A stretch of DNA of 64,000 nt from Effusibacillus dendaii (GTDB lineage: Bacteria; Bacillota; Bacilli; Tumebacillales; Effusibacillaceae). Positions 1 to 8,689 of the stretch are shown piece after piece. The DNA lies in assembly GCF_015097055.1 (NCBI RefSeq), contig NZ_AP023366.1:596501-660500 (forward strand), written 5' to 3'. Each line of letters begins with the position of its first letter. Position 1 is the first letter of the stretch. The notes under the pieces were generated by a model. The model was not told the DNA's origin. It worked only from the letters and a program-made list of their open reading frames with translations, and ran no database searches. The position numbers and the translations under genes are program-made.

Positions 1-505
1 AGGTTCTGTAATTGAAGGTTTTGACATTGCGATTAATGAGGATCACGTAAAAAGAATAGACCGTTTAGTAAATGACTACGAAAATCTTATTTTGACCCAT
101 TTGGACGAGGAATACCTGCGTAAAACAAAATGGTCAGATCGCGTTGCGGATCGAATTGCAGGTTTTGGAGGCAGTTGGACATTCATCATTTGGTTTGGCT
201 TATTTCTTGCTGTATGGATGATATGGAACACCGTAAGTTTTACAAAACATTTTGATGAGCCGCCCTTTATTTTATTGAATTTAATTCTTTCTTTTATCGC
301 AGCATTTCAGGCGCCCGTCATTATGATGAGTCAAAACAGACAAGCGGCGCGTGATAAACATGAATCCATAATTGACTTTGCAATAAACTATAAAGCGGAA
401 CAGGAAATCGATGATATGCAGAGTCATTTACACAGAATAGAGGGAGAATTACACGAAATTAAAAAAATGTTGCTCTCTATTCAAAAAACAGAGAATAGTA
501 AATAA
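1..505 (+). CDS. DUF1003 family membrane protein (5' partial)
   Basis: The reading frame is open from the first bases of the window, so the true start lies upstream and only the C-terminal part is seen. It reads through a conserved RVADRIAGFGGSWTFI stretch, two hydrophobic segments separated by a short FDEPPF loop, and the QAPVIMMSQNRQAARDK motif that defines DUF1003 proteins. A charged, probably coiled-coil tail rich in E/K/I heptads follows. DUF1003 proteins are small inner-membrane proteins of unknown biochemical role. A TTG at 92 could serve as an internal start, but homology to the family continues upstream of it (GFDIAIN...), so it is not the real start. A strong terminator follows directly, so this is the last gene of its transcript. 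Confidence 0.85.
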   Translation, partial: GSVIEGFDIAINEDHVKRIDRLVNDYENLILTHLDEEYLRKTKWSDRVADRIAGFGGSWTFIIWFGLFLAVWMIWNTVSFTKHFDEPPFILLNLILSFIAAFQAPVIMMSQNRQAARDKHESIIDFAINYKAEQEIDDMQSHLHRIEGELHEIKKMLLSIQKTENSK

Positions 506-510
506 TTGCT

Positions 511-535
511 AAAAAGCCCCTAAAAAGGGCTTTTT
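511..535 (+). terminator. Rho-independent terminator after DUF1003 gene
   Basis: AAAAAGCCC and GGGCTTTTT arms pair perfectly across a short CTAAAAA loop, with a T-run on the plus strand, six bases after the stop codon. The A-run on the other side could let it act in both directions. Confidence 0.85.
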
Positions 536-580
536 ACTTAAGCAAGACGGGGCTTTCTGTCCCCTAATGCACCCGTTTTT

Positions 581-597
581 GTGATAAAATTTATCAC
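581..597. promoter_or_regulatory. Operator-like palindrome upstream of the DUF2334 gene
   Basis: GTGATAAA-A-TTTATCAC is a perfect 8+8 inverted repeat with a one-base centre, about 40 bp before the start of the secreted DUF2334 gene. It is too short-looped to be a terminator and fits a dimeric repressor or activator site. The cognate regulator is not identifiable from the window. Confidence 0.4.
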
Positions 598-636
598 TGA
601 CAGTTACAATTAGAATCGGAACGGAAGAGGATTTCT

Positions 637-2550
637 ATGAAAAAAGTTATGAAAAAAGTGATACTCGGATTGCTCACGTTTGTTTTGGTAGCGGGCATAA
701 CGGTTTATGTTCAAGCGAATACGGGTATTAATGCGCTTCCGGATGCAAATAAACGACATGCCATGCTTCGACTCGAAGATGTGGGGCCTGGCGGCAATTA
801 TAGTACATTAGACGATTTGGGACGATTGCGTGCCATTTTTGAATATCTGGAGAAAGAACAGGTACCGTTTCATGTAGCGGTCATTCCACGTTGGAAATAC
901 CTTCAACCAAACGGAACATGGTATGAAAAAGGAATTGATGATCAGAACCCGGATTTGCAGGTAAAGAAGTTTATTGAGTTGCTGCAAGACGCTGAAACAC
1001 ACGGCGCCGTTCTTGGCATGCACGGATATACACACCAATACGGGGACCATAAAATGGATAATAATAATCAAGATACCGGCATAGGAGCCGAATTTCATGT
1101 TAAAGGCGCTCCACAGACCGATCAGGTTGCATATGCGGCAGATCGAATTACGAAGAGCTTGGCCGCGTTTGATAAGGCAGGACTGCAGCCCGGTTTTTGG
1201 GAATCACCGCACTACAATGATACACGGGAACAGGAACAGGTCTTCCGGTCGTTTATGGGTATTCTCTATCAGCCGGATTTCTACTCGCTTCGTTCTTTAA
1301 AAGACTTGAATGTCTACGAAAGTGAAAATCACTATAGTAGGAATACACTCGGTTCCGTCTACATTCCGGCGCCCCTCAAATACATACATGACAAGGATAA
1401 CGTGGAAAAAGTTTTGGCGGAACTGCCGACCTATCAAGGTTTGGCGTCGCTGTACTATCATCCTTTCTTGGAATACCCTTATTTAGAACCGGAAAAAGAT
1501 TCAACTGGCAAGCCTCTCATCCGTGACGGTCTACCTGTTTACACATACAAAGCGGGAGTACAATCGAATCTGCAGCGGCTGATCAACGGGGTGAAGCAAC
1601 AGGGCTTTCGCTGGGTTTCCATACACGATGCAGTACCGTTCTCTCCTGCGCATCGTATTGACCTGCCATCGGGAACAAAAGCATCCGATTTGTTGCTGGG
1701 GGATGTGTGCGGCTATGGGCATGCTGACGTTGTAGTTCGAGCAGAAAATCAGATCCAAGTCATCCAAGGCACCTATAAATGGCCTCGCAATCGGGCCCAA
1801 GAGCCATCCCAGGTGTGGTTAAAACGAAAATTTTTACCAGAGGAGCAATTGTTACTAGCCGACATGAATGGTGACCAGAAACAGGATCTGGTTGTCTATA
1901 ACCGGAAAACAGGTGAAGTCAGTGCATTCTACTCAAACGGAAAATCATTTGGTCCTCCCGTTTCGTTTGGTGAATTACCTGCTGGACTTGATTCACTCCA
2001 ACCCTTCCATATGAATGGCGGCGGAAACGTAGATTTGATTGGCCGACAGCAAAAAGAGTTGAACATAGCCGTCAATCAGGGGGGGAAGTTTGAAATTACA
2101 AACTTACACCTGCCTATACCTTCTGACGCAGCGTTGTTAGTAGGAGATGTGAGCGGTCAAAGGCTTGATGACATTATCTATTATTCACCGAATGAAAAGA
2201 CGATTCGAATTTACCCAAATTCCGGTACTGGCAAGATTCTGGAACCTATCAGCATAAAAATGCCGTTTCCTGATAAAAAAGCGCAGGTTCTTGTGTCCGA
2301 TACAAGAGGTAACGGGAAAAGCGATCTGGTCATTTATTATCCGGAAGAAGGACTCTGGCAGATTTTACAAGGAAGCGCCAACTTTCATGTGCAGCCAGCC
2401 GACAATATGTTTGGTCCGTGGTCGCGCGGGACCACACGAGTTGGTTATACGGCTGATTTTGATGGGAATGGAAAAGGGGATATCGCATCCTATTCTGAAG
2501 AACAACATACACTGGATCTCGCACTGTCTTTCCGAGGCAGTTCAAAGTGA
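637..2550 (+). CDS. Secreted DUF2334 (deacetylase-like) protein with C-terminal FG-GAP/VCBS-like repeats
   Basis: A 637-residue exported protein. Residues about 7-27 form a signal peptide or anchor. Residues about 40-340 match DUF2334, a divergent branch of the polysaccharide-deacetylase/NodB-like barrel: RLEDVGPGG near residue 45 and HGYTHQYG near 129 correspond to the acidic and histidine metal-binding loops. The C-terminal half carries six roughly 50-residue repeats of the D-x-N/G-G-x-x-x-D-L/I type (near residues 353, 408, 458, 503, 553 and 606), as in FG-GAP/VCBS propellers. That combination suggests a cell-surface carbohydrate-active enzyme with a binding propeller, but no substrate can be named. 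The start is supported by the GGAAGAGG ribosome site. It is a single-gene unit between two terminators. Confidence 0.75.
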   Translation: MKKVMKKVILGLLTFVLVAGITVYVQANTGINALPDANKRHAMLRLEDVGPGGNYSTLDDLGRLRAIFEYLEKEQVPFHVAVIPRWKYLQPNGTWYEKGIDDQNPDLQVKKFIELLQDAETHGAVLGMHGYTHQYGDHKMDNNNQDTGIGAEFHVKGAPQTDQVAYAADRITKSLAAFDKAGLQPGFWESPHYNDTREQEQVFRSFMGILYQPDFYSLRSLKDLNVYESENHYSRNTLGSVYIPAPLKYIHDKDNVEKVLAELPTYQGLASLYYHPFLEYPYLEPEKDSTGKPLIRDGLPVYTYKAGVQSNLQRLINGVKQQGFRWVSIHDAVPFSPAHRIDLPSGTKASDLLLGDVCGYGHADVVVRAENQIQVIQGTYKWPRNRAQEPSQVWLKRKFLPEEQLLLADMNGDQKQDLVVYNRKTGEVSAFYSNGKSFGPPVSFGELPAGLDSLQPFHMNGGGNVDLIGRQQKELNIAVNQGGKFEITNLHLPIPSDAALLVGDVSGQRLDDIIYYSPNEKTIRIYPNSGTGKILEPISIKMPFPDKKAQVLVSDTRGNGKSDLVIYYPEEGLWQILQGSANFHVQPADNMFGPWSRGTTRVGYTADFDGNGKGDIASYSEEQHTLDLALSFRGSSK

Positions 2551-2589
2551 TCATAGAGCATCGGTTCGTTTCGTGCCATAAATTGAAAA

Positions 2590-2645
2590 GAAGAGTCGGC
2601 TGGGTTGTTATCTAGGTTTTTGCAACCGATCGCCGACTCTTTTTT
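2590..2645 (+). terminator. Rho-independent terminator
   Basis: AAGAGTCGGC pairs with GCCGACTCTT, with an inner GGTTG/CAACC extension, and is followed by a six-T run. It closes the DUF2334 transcription unit. Confidence 0.85.
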
Positions 2646-2707
2646 CGATAGTTAAAGTGCTGATGGTCATGTAAAGGCGATGTGAAGGCAGAGATGAAAT
2701 TTTTTCG

Positions 2708-2736
2708 TTGATGATGAAATTATTTCATGTTATAGT
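2708..2736 (+). promoter_or_regulatory. SigA-type promoter with palindromic operator in the spacer
   Basis: TTGATG (2708-2713) and TATAGT (2731-2736) are separated by exactly 17 bp. The spacer is almost filled by a perfect palindrome, ATGAAAT-T-ATTTCAT (2714-2728). A partial copy, GATGAAATTTTTTC, lies just upstream at 2693-2706. A protein bound to the palindrome would block RNA polymerase directly, so the downstream gene or operon is probably repressed, possibly by its own helix-turn-helix-like product. Confidence 0.6.
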
Positions 2737-2754
2737 ACAAACGGTGATAATCCT

Positions 2755-3486
2755 ATGAAAGAATTACAAGCCTATGGTCTTTGTATACGCAATTTATTGC
2801 AACAGAGGAAAATAAAGTCTGAATATCTTATATCCTTGTTGAATTCTCGCAGAAATGTAAACACGAATAAGTCCGCTATTTCTCGTATTCTCACAGGGAA
2901 AAGAATGCCAACGGAGCAAGAGGCGCTTGGCATGGCGGATGTGTTAGAAGCACCTCAAATCTATGAGGCTTATTTGTTGTTAAGTGAATACTTATGCAAG
3001 AAGGATGCGGGCATCGTTCTTTCGTTTTATGAAACGCTCGATTCGGTGTTGGATGAAAACGAAGGGAACAGCAGCCTAAAGGAATCATCGATTGATTATG
3101 CTTTGCTTTTTAAGATGATACAGAATTTGTATCACCATTGTACAGTGGATGATGTGACTATTCATATAAAGGAAGGCTTCCAGGGAAAAGTAGCTGAGGT
3201 AAGTGGCTTTAGCAGCATGCTTCGACGTCTCCGAACAATGTATAAATGTTTCCTTTACGAGAAGCAACTATCCATAAAGGAACGCGCCTGGCTCGCAACT
3301 ACGTTATTATATTTTATTTCTCCCATTGACCTGGTACCCGATTACTCCATTCCTTACGGTTATATCGATGATTCGATCGTAGTTGGGTTTGTTTTTTACA
3401 AACTGTTTACGCTGCTTAAGAAATATACCGAAGTAGATTCATTGCAAACTCATTCTAACGAAACCGTTTATGACTTAAGCAGGTGA
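2755..3486 (+). CDS. HTH-like N-terminus plus DUF1232 protein
   Basis: 243 residues. The first about 90 residues read like a small helical DNA-binding domain (NTNKSAISRILTGKRMPTEQ resembles a recognition-helix region of an XRE-type fold). Residues about 170-220 contain LLYFISPIDLVPDY followed by GYIDDSIVVG, the hallmark of DUF1232/YkvA-like proteins, which are small membrane-associated proteins of unknown role. The fusion of a putative DNA-binding domain to DUF1232 is inferred. It lies 9 bp before the LCP gene, so co-transcription with the envelope genes is likely. The ribosome site is weak. Confidence 0.6.
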   Translation: MKELQAYGLCIRNLLQQRKIKSEYLISLLNSRRNVNTNKSAISRILTGKRMPTEQEALGMADVLEAPQIYEAYLLLSEYLCKKDAGIVLSFYETLDSVLDENEGNSSLKESSIDYALLFKMIQNLYHHCTVDDVTIHIKEGFQGKVAEVSGFSSMLRRLRTMYKCFLYEKQLSIKERAWLATTLLYFISPIDLVPDYSIPYGYIDDSIVVGFVFYKLFTLLKKYTEVDSLQTHSNETVYDLSR

Positions 3487-3495
3487 CGAACAAAG

Positions 3496-4845
3496 ATGGC
3501 AACGGGAACAGAGACAAAAAAGAAACCAGGGAAGAAGAGAAAAAGAAGATTCCTCTTACTTTTGGCAATCATTTTATTAAGCATTTTGGGTTATTACGGT
3601 TATCACCTATATAGTTTTGCCAACAAAATCCAGTCGATTCCCACTGAGGGGTCTACAGAAGAATGGACGGGCGGCAGAGTCAATATCTTACTTTTAGGTG
3701 AAGATGCGAGACCTGGGGAAGGGCATACGCGATCTGACAGCATGATCTTGCTCAGTATGGATCCCACCACTCATAAAGGCAGTCTATTTTCGGTGATGCG
3801 TGATACCTGGTGGAAAATTCCAGGAAGTGGTTATGACAAAATCAATGCGGCCAATGCACTGGGTGGTCCTCAAAAAGCAGCACAGGCAGTAAGTAATTTT
3901 CTTGATATTCCGATCCATTATTATGTGGAAACGAATTTTGTCGGCTTTACAAAAATTGTGGATACCTTGGGTGGAGTTGACATAAATGTCGATCAGAACA
4001 TGGAATACGATGATCCGACAGATGGCACACACATTCATTTGCGAAAGGGAATGCAGCATTTAGACGGTGCACAGGCTTTAAATTTTGTTCGTTTTCGGCA
4101 TGACGCTTTAGGGGATTACAATAGAACAGCCAGACAGAGAACCTTTTTACAGGCTTTAGCAGCGAAAGGCAAATCTTCGATTGCACTTTTCAAACTGCCA
4201 CAAATTCTGGATGAGATGTCTACCTCCGTAGAAACCAATATGTCTACAAGCGATATGCTGAAGATTGGCCAACTTTTATATGGTATAAATTTAGCTGATA
4301 TTCAAACTGAGCAAGTGCCGCGCACGAACGATTTATTAGAGCAATATTTACCGGACGGCGGAGATGTTTTGATTCCGCACGTACTTGCGACAAGACAGTT
4401 CGTCCATCAAGCGCTTGGAATGAACGACAATGTAGTGTCAACTGCGGCAGAAGAATATTATTGGAATCAATACTATGGTCGTGTTCCTGCAGCCTTGAAC
4501 GGCGGGCAGGTTACATCCAACAGTACAAATGGTAACGTAGAAGCCCAGAAAAAACCTGATGCTTCAAATGTGAACGCTAATAACAAAAACAACAATCAAA
4601 AATCGAAAACCGACCCACTTAATGTAAGAAATAGCTCTGACGGGAATTCGACCGTTGGCAATACGCCATCCGGAAAAACATCTACGGCCATCAATTCGAA
4701 GACGGGAACCGGTGATAGTGGTACTACGACGGGTCATGACACCCCGACTTCCGTAACCGGTGGTACAAACAATAAATCCGGACAAAACTTGAACACGAAC
4801 CAGGCGGGTAATTCTGGAGGAACAGTCGCGCCTACTACGAAGTGA
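3496..4845 (+). CDS. LytR-CpsA-Psr (LCP) family cell-wall glycopolymer ligase
   Basis: 449 residues. After a basic start there is one membrane segment (about 17-37), then an extracellular LCP domain (about 60-290). Visible family motifs are NILLLGEDARP, the RSDSM arginine-aspartate pair near residue 79, the MRD motif near 101, and RFRHDALGDYNRTARQR near 199. LCP enzymes transfer undecaprenyl-linked teichoic acid or capsule polymers to peptidoglycan. The last about 110 residues are low-complexity Asn/Thr/Ser/Gly, typical of a disordered wall-spanning tail. It sits between the DUF1232 gene and a RodA homologue, consistent with an envelope-assembly locus. Confidence 0.92.
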   Translation: MATGTETKKKPGKKRKRRFLLLLAIILLSILGYYGYHLYSFANKIQSIPTEGSTEEWTGGRVNILLLGEDARPGEGHTRSDSMILLSMDPTTHKGSLFSVMRDTWWKIPGSGYDKINAANALGGPQKAAQAVSNFLDIPIHYYVETNFVGFTKIVDTLGGVDINVDQNMEYDDPTDGTHIHLRKGMQHLDGAQALNFVRFRHDALGDYNRTARQRTFLQALAAKGKSSIALFKLPQILDEMSTSVETNMSTSDMLKIGQLLYGINLADIQTEQVPRTNDLLEQYLPDGGDVLIPHVLATRQFVHQALGMNDNVVSTAAEEYYWNQYYGRVPAALNGGQVTSNSTNGNVEAQKKPDASNVNANNKNNNQKSKTDPLNVRNSSDGNSTVGNTPSGKTSTAINSKTGTGDSGTTTGHDTPTSVTGGTNNKSGQNLNTNQAGNSGGTVAPTTK

Positions 4846-4963
4846 GTTTATCCGAAACGTACGACACGTATTGTCTGTAAACGAGTTCGATTCCTGGCAG
4901 ATAGAAGCTGGCATTTATAGATTCCGACAACATGGTTTTGATCAAAAAAGGAGACGGAATGCA

Positions 4964-6121
4964 ATGAATCTGAATTGGGTGAAACGACGGGGGAGGGATT
5001 TTGACTATTATATAATTCCCGTATTGGTTATCATTTCTGTCATCAGCACACTGGCGATATACTCCATTACAAGAAACAGGCAAGGCATGGAAGACTGGTA
5101 CATTCGGGAGATAATCTGGCAAATTGCATCGTATGGCCTTATGTTTGTGTTTGTTGCGCTTGATTACTCCATTTTAAAAAACCGGATTGCCCGTATATCT
5201 TATTATATTGGGCTATTGTCACTGGTTATCGTGTTTGTTTTCCCTGCCAGTCACGGAGCTCATAGTTGGATTACATTGCCCGGATTACAGTTGCAACCTT
5301 CTGAGTTCACTAAGATTTTTATGATTCTTTTTATTGCTGATTACGGGGCGAAACAGAAAGAATTAGGCAACCGTTTCGGTTGGAGACAGTTCGGCGTAAT
5401 GTTAGCAGCCGTCCTTGTCCCCGCCCTTCTGATATTGAAACAGCCTGCACTAGGCCAGGCGTTAGTGATGCTGGCGATCTTTTTTTGCATGTTGGTTGTC
5501 ATGCTGGAAAAAAAGCAGTTTTACGTGTTGCTTGCTGCCAGTTTTGTATTTGTTTTGGCCGTTGTTTTAGCTATGGACGTGTTTCCTGACCGATCCATGC
5601 ATTTCCTGAACAGCCTTCCTTTGGCGCAACACCAAAAAGAGAGATTTGTCACCTTTCTAAATCCGGAGGCGGATCCTACCGGCGCCGGTTTTCAGGTGCA
5701 TGAAGCAGAGATTGCAATCGGATCAGGGGGATTGTTGGGGCAAGGTTTCCTTAAAGGGTCCCAGACACAGGGAAATTGGGTACCGGAACAGTGGACCGAC
5801 TTCATTTTTTCAGCGATTGGGGAAGAGTTTGGCTATGTAGGAAGCAGCGGGGTAATTCTCCTATTCTTTTTACTGATTTACAGGATGGTGCGGATTGCTG
5901 TCTCGACAGAAGATTATTTTGCCGTTCTGTTTATGGCCGGTGCCATAGGGATGTTTGGCTTTCAAGTATTTGAGAATATTGGTATGAATCTTGCCATTAT
6001 GCCTGTGGCCGGTATTACGCTTCCTTTCATATCTTATGGAGGAAGTTCATTATTAACCAATTTTGTGGTTATTGGAATTTCATTGTCAATCGGTATCCGC
6101 CGCAGAAAATTGGCGTTTTAA
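4964..6121 (+). CDS. rodA: RodA/FtsW/SpoVE family SEDS peptidoglycan polymerase (RodA-like)
   Basis: A multi-pass membrane protein of 385 residues. The ATG at 4964 is chosen because AAAGGAG lies nine bases upstream; the longer frame from 4871 adds a charged, unsupported extension. Diagnostic SEDS motifs include GLQLQPSEFTK, the extracellular TGAGFQVHEAEIAIGSGG loop, GQGFLKGSQTQGNWVPEQ, TDFIFSAIGEEFGY and the C-terminal ITLPFISYGGSS. The GSQTQGNWVPEQWTDFIFS pattern is closer to RodA than FtsW. SEDS proteins polymerise lipid II into glycan strands with a class B PBP; no PBP partner is present nearby. It follows the LCP gene by about 120 bp. Confidence 0.92.
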   Translation: MNLNWVKRRGRDFDYYIIPVLVIISVISTLAIYSITRNRQGMEDWYIREIIWQIASYGLMFVFVALDYSILKNRIARISYYIGLLSLVIVFVFPASHGAHSWITLPGLQLQPSEFTKIFMILFIADYGAKQKELGNRFGWRQFGVMLAAVLVPALLILKQPALGQALVMLAIFFCMLVVMLEKKQFYVLLAASFVFVLAVVLAMDVFPDRSMHFLNSLPLAQHQKERFVTFLNPEADPTGAGFQVHEAEIAIGSGGLLGQGFLKGSQTQGNWVPEQWTDFIFSAIGEEFGYVGSSGVILLFFLLIYRMVRIAVSTEDYFAVLFMAGAIGMFGFQVFENIGMNLAIMPVAGITLPFISYGGSSLLTNFVVIGISLSIGIRRRKLAF

Positions 6122-6171
6122 TTAGTATCGTTTGTACAAGTTTTTGTTTTTAAGTGTGAGGAGAGTTATTT

Positions 6172-7566
6172 GTGGCAAAAATTTCGCGGTCTATACTAGG
6201 AACATTAATGTTTCTGAGTCTTACGGGATGTACAAACTTTTCACAGCCAGTATCTGTAAATCCAAACGTTAGCGTGCAAAAAGAAGAACCTGCCATTGTG
6301 GTTCCTGAGGCTGTGAAACAAAAATTGGCAGAGCCCGGTAACGCACAAAGAAACGATATACGAAAGTTCCCTTACCCGTATGAGGCAATGTTATCGATTG
6401 CATCAGATATTGACGATACAACGGTAGAGGAATTTAAACAATATCATCGGTTCCTCAACACAAAAGAAACAACTCCATACGGACAAGGAGTAGGACTTGA
6501 TATTTCCGATTCCATGTTCATGTATATGGGAAACGACCAGCAAGTTAAAGTGGATAAAGAGGGTCATGGGATGAATTTTGTCATGACGTACTTCGATGGA
6601 CTGAATCCGAACCAAATACATAATGCCGCACAAATTGACTATTTCTTTAAAGCCGGTTGGATCGATTCTTTACATGGCTATGGGGACTTTTCCCGCAAAA
6701 ACACTCATGATATATCGTTTAATCGATCCTTGGTGGAGAAGGCGTGGCAAGCGTTAAATCAATCAGGTATACATCCTAAAGTTCTGATTAATCACGGTGA
6801 TGAGGCGAATGTAGGGAACTTTGGAGGCTACAGTCCAAACCGTGTCACAAAATATCAAGAAGGAGACGTGCCCAAATCTCCATACTATAATGCAGATCTT
6901 ACACTAAAAAATGGAATCCATTATATATGGAACTCCATAGCTGAATCCGAATTTGGACATGACAGTCCCATATTTGAGATCAAACTTCGCGACGGTCAAA
7001 AAGTATGGGGATTTCATCGGTACACCCATGAACTCAAAGGATCGCAGTATAATTGGAATTGGTCGCCCCGTGATTTACATCTACAACTTACGAATCAGCA
7101 TTTGGATGAACTCATCAAAAAACATCAATACTCGATTTTGGCCCAGCATTTTGGAGGGTATAACCTAGGATTTCCTTTGGGGGAAGAGGATATAAAGAGT
7201 TTGCGGGAATTGGCTTCCTATCAAGAACAAGGGAAAATTTTAGTGGCCCGTACTTCGCGATTGCTTGATTACTCTGCAGCCCAGCAGTTTGTTGATTACA
7301 CTGTGGCACATGAAGAGGGGAAGATGTGGATCAATATCAAAAGCATTAAAGACCCTATTTTTGGAGTAGAAGAACCATCCATTGAACAAGTTCGTGGGCT
7401 TACGTTTTATACGGATGATCCCGAGAATACAATTCTGCTTCTAAATCTTACCCCGATTCCATCGTCGGAAGTACAAAGAAACAAAGCGGACAGCAGCGGT
7501 AAAAAAAGTATCAGTATAAGATGGTTTGCAGCTGATTATACAGATTATACAAAAAACGCGCCTTGA
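6172..7566 (+). CDS. Lipoprotein of unknown function, possible deacetylase-like barrel
   Basis: 464 residues from a GTG preceded by GAGGAG. The N-terminus carries a lipoprotein signal with the lipobox LTGC (cleavage before Cys near residue 20). The mature part starts with a YPYEAMLSIASDIDDTT segment; paired aspartates after a hydrophobic strand, plus later histidine loops (NHGDEANVGNFGGY, LAQHFGGYN), recall polysaccharide-deacetylase/NodB-like barrels, but I do not recognise a named family. It is 50 bp after rodA and is probably in the same transcript, ending at the terminator at 7600. An envelope or glycan role is inferred from context only. Confidence 0.6.
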   Translation: MAKISRSILGTLMFLSLTGCTNFSQPVSVNPNVSVQKEEPAIVVPEAVKQKLAEPGNAQRNDIRKFPYPYEAMLSIASDIDDTTVEEFKQYHRFLNTKETTPYGQGVGLDISDSMFMYMGNDQQVKVDKEGHGMNFVMTYFDGLNPNQIHNAAQIDYFFKAGWIDSLHGYGDFSRKNTHDISFNRSLVEKAWQALNQSGIHPKVLINHGDEANVGNFGGYSPNRVTKYQEGDVPKSPYYNADLTLKNGIHYIWNSIAESEFGHDSPIFEIKLRDGQKVWGFHRYTHELKGSQYNWNWSPRDLHLQLTNQHLDELIKKHQYSILAQHFGGYNLGFPLGEEDIKSLRELASYQEQGKILVARTSRLLDYSAAQQFVDYTVAHEEGKMWINIKSIKDPIFGVEEPSIEQVRGLTFYTDDPENTILLLNLTPIPSSEVQRNKADSSGKKSISIRWFAADYTDYTKNAP

Positions 7567-7599
7567 TTGGCATTACAGTTACATACTCTGTTACTCTTT

Positions 7600-7630
7600 A
7601 ACCTTGAACCCTTACAGTTCAGGGTTTTTT
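7600..7630 (+). terminator. Rho-independent terminator ending the envelope operon
   Basis: AACCTTGAAC pairs with GTTCAGGGTT (one G-T wobble) around a CCTTACA loop, followed by a T-run. Confidence 0.8.
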
Positions 7631-7719
7631 CGCGTTGGCAACAACATGCAGCCAATTTAATCATCGTCTCACCCGCGAATACTTTTCCCACTCAAACATA
7701 TAATCCCAGTAGATGAGAG

Positions 7720-7736
7720 GTCGACAGTTAGTCGAC
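7720..7736. promoter_or_regulatory. Tandem GTCGAC operator candidate for the GntR regulator
   Basis: Two GTCGAC palindromes lie 11 bp apart (7720-7725 and 7731-7736), about one helical turn, immediately before the GntR gene. FCD-type GntR proteins bind short palindromes of this size and often regulate themselves. The assignment is inferred. Confidence 0.4.
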
Positions 7737-7768
7737 AACTTCATCTTCTGCGGGAAAGGAGTTTAATC

Positions 7769-8431
7769 GTGAAAGCTGCCAATAAAGAAAACCCATTGTA
7801 TGAACTTATTTATAATTCTTTGCGCACGTCGATTTTTTCCGGTGAATTACGGCCAGGTGAACGGCTGATAGACAGTCGTATCGCGGAAGAAATGGGAGTC
7901 AGCCGGAGCCCCGTTCGGGAAGCTTTCCGAAAGCTGGAACATGATGAATTGTTGAAAAACAAGGATGGATTAATCTTTGTTTATGAGCCGTCATTACAAG
8001 ATGTGATAGACCTTTATCAAGTTCGGGTAGGGCTGGAGGCGGTGGCCGCCTATTTGGCAACCCAGTATATGCCTGATGCGGAACTGGAAAAACTGCAAAA
8101 CTCTATATATGAAGCAGAACATGCGATTAAAAATAACAAGATCAATGAAGTCGTGGACTTAAACACTTTCTTTCACGAGTTTGTTGTGATGTGGAGTAAA
8201 AACTCTCAATTGCAAAAGATGATGAGCAACATTCGTTCCCGTGTTTTACTGTACCGGAATACATTATTCAAACAATACAACCGTGGCGATGATTTTGTTC
8301 CGGAGCATCAAGCCGTAGTGGATGCCATTCGCGAACGTAACCCAAAGATGGCAGCCAAAAAAATGTCCGAACATACGATGAATGACATGAATATTTTCAA
8401 AAAGTTATATGTAGCTGAATTTCGCTATTGA
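7769..8431 (+). CDS. GntR family transcriptional regulator, FCD (FadR) subfamily
   Basis: 220 residues from a GTG with a GGGAAAGGAG ribosome site. Residues about 10-75 are a winged helix with the canonical RPGERLIDSRIAEEMGVSRS and PVREAFRKLE recognition stretch. Residues about 80-210 are the all-helical FCD ligand-binding domain (DLYQVRVGLEAVAA, FHEFVV, HQAVVDAIRERNPKMAAKKMSEH). These regulators sense organic acids. Its position immediately upstream of and co-oriented with the aldehyde dehydrogenase/monooxygenase genes suggests that it controls that operon. Confidence 0.92.
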   Translation: MKAANKENPLYELIYNSLRTSIFSGELRPGERLIDSRIAEEMGVSRSPVREAFRKLEHDELLKNKDGLIFVYEPSLQDVIDLYQVRVGLEAVAAYLATQYMPDAELEKLQNSIYEAEHAIKNNKINEVVDLNTFFHEFVVMWSKNSQLQKMMSNIRSRVLLYRNTLFKQYNRGDDFVPEHQAVVDAIRERNPKMAAKKMSEHTMNDMNIFKKLYVAEFRY

Positions 8432-8631
8432 GTAAAAAGAAGAATCCCCCTTTTCGTTCCTATGTTTCTACCATCTTCCAGTATTTCGCACTTAATACGA
8501 GATTACCCTCAATTTAAACGCCATCATTTTACGCAAATACTCTTCCCGGAAAATCCGCAATTACGTGCACAACTACCAAGGTTATTAGCAAAGGCATTGC
8601 CTGCTATAGAAAACGAGGCCACAAGGAGGTG

Positions 8632-8645
8632 GGAAAGCGCTTTTT
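8632..8645. promoter_or_regulatory. cre-like (CcpA) site upstream of the aldehyde dehydrogenase
   Basis: GGAAAGCGCTTTTT contains the AAAGCGCTTT core of Bacillales catabolite-response elements. It lies about 45-58 bp before the aldehyde dehydrogenase start, in the 258-bp gap after the GntR gene. The outer positions deviate from the TGWAARCG...CA consensus, so carbon-catabolite repression is a suggestion only. Confidence 0.35.
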
Positions 8646-8689
8646 ATTCTTGTACCAAAATACAAATTTATCTCATGGGAGGTATTTAA

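Noticed and set aside
8462..8689. 75-codon plus-strand frame between the GntR and aldehyde dehydrogenase genes
   Set aside because: No ribosome site at its start, no family-like pattern, and it ends exactly at the next gene's start; it overlaps the cre-like site and leader.
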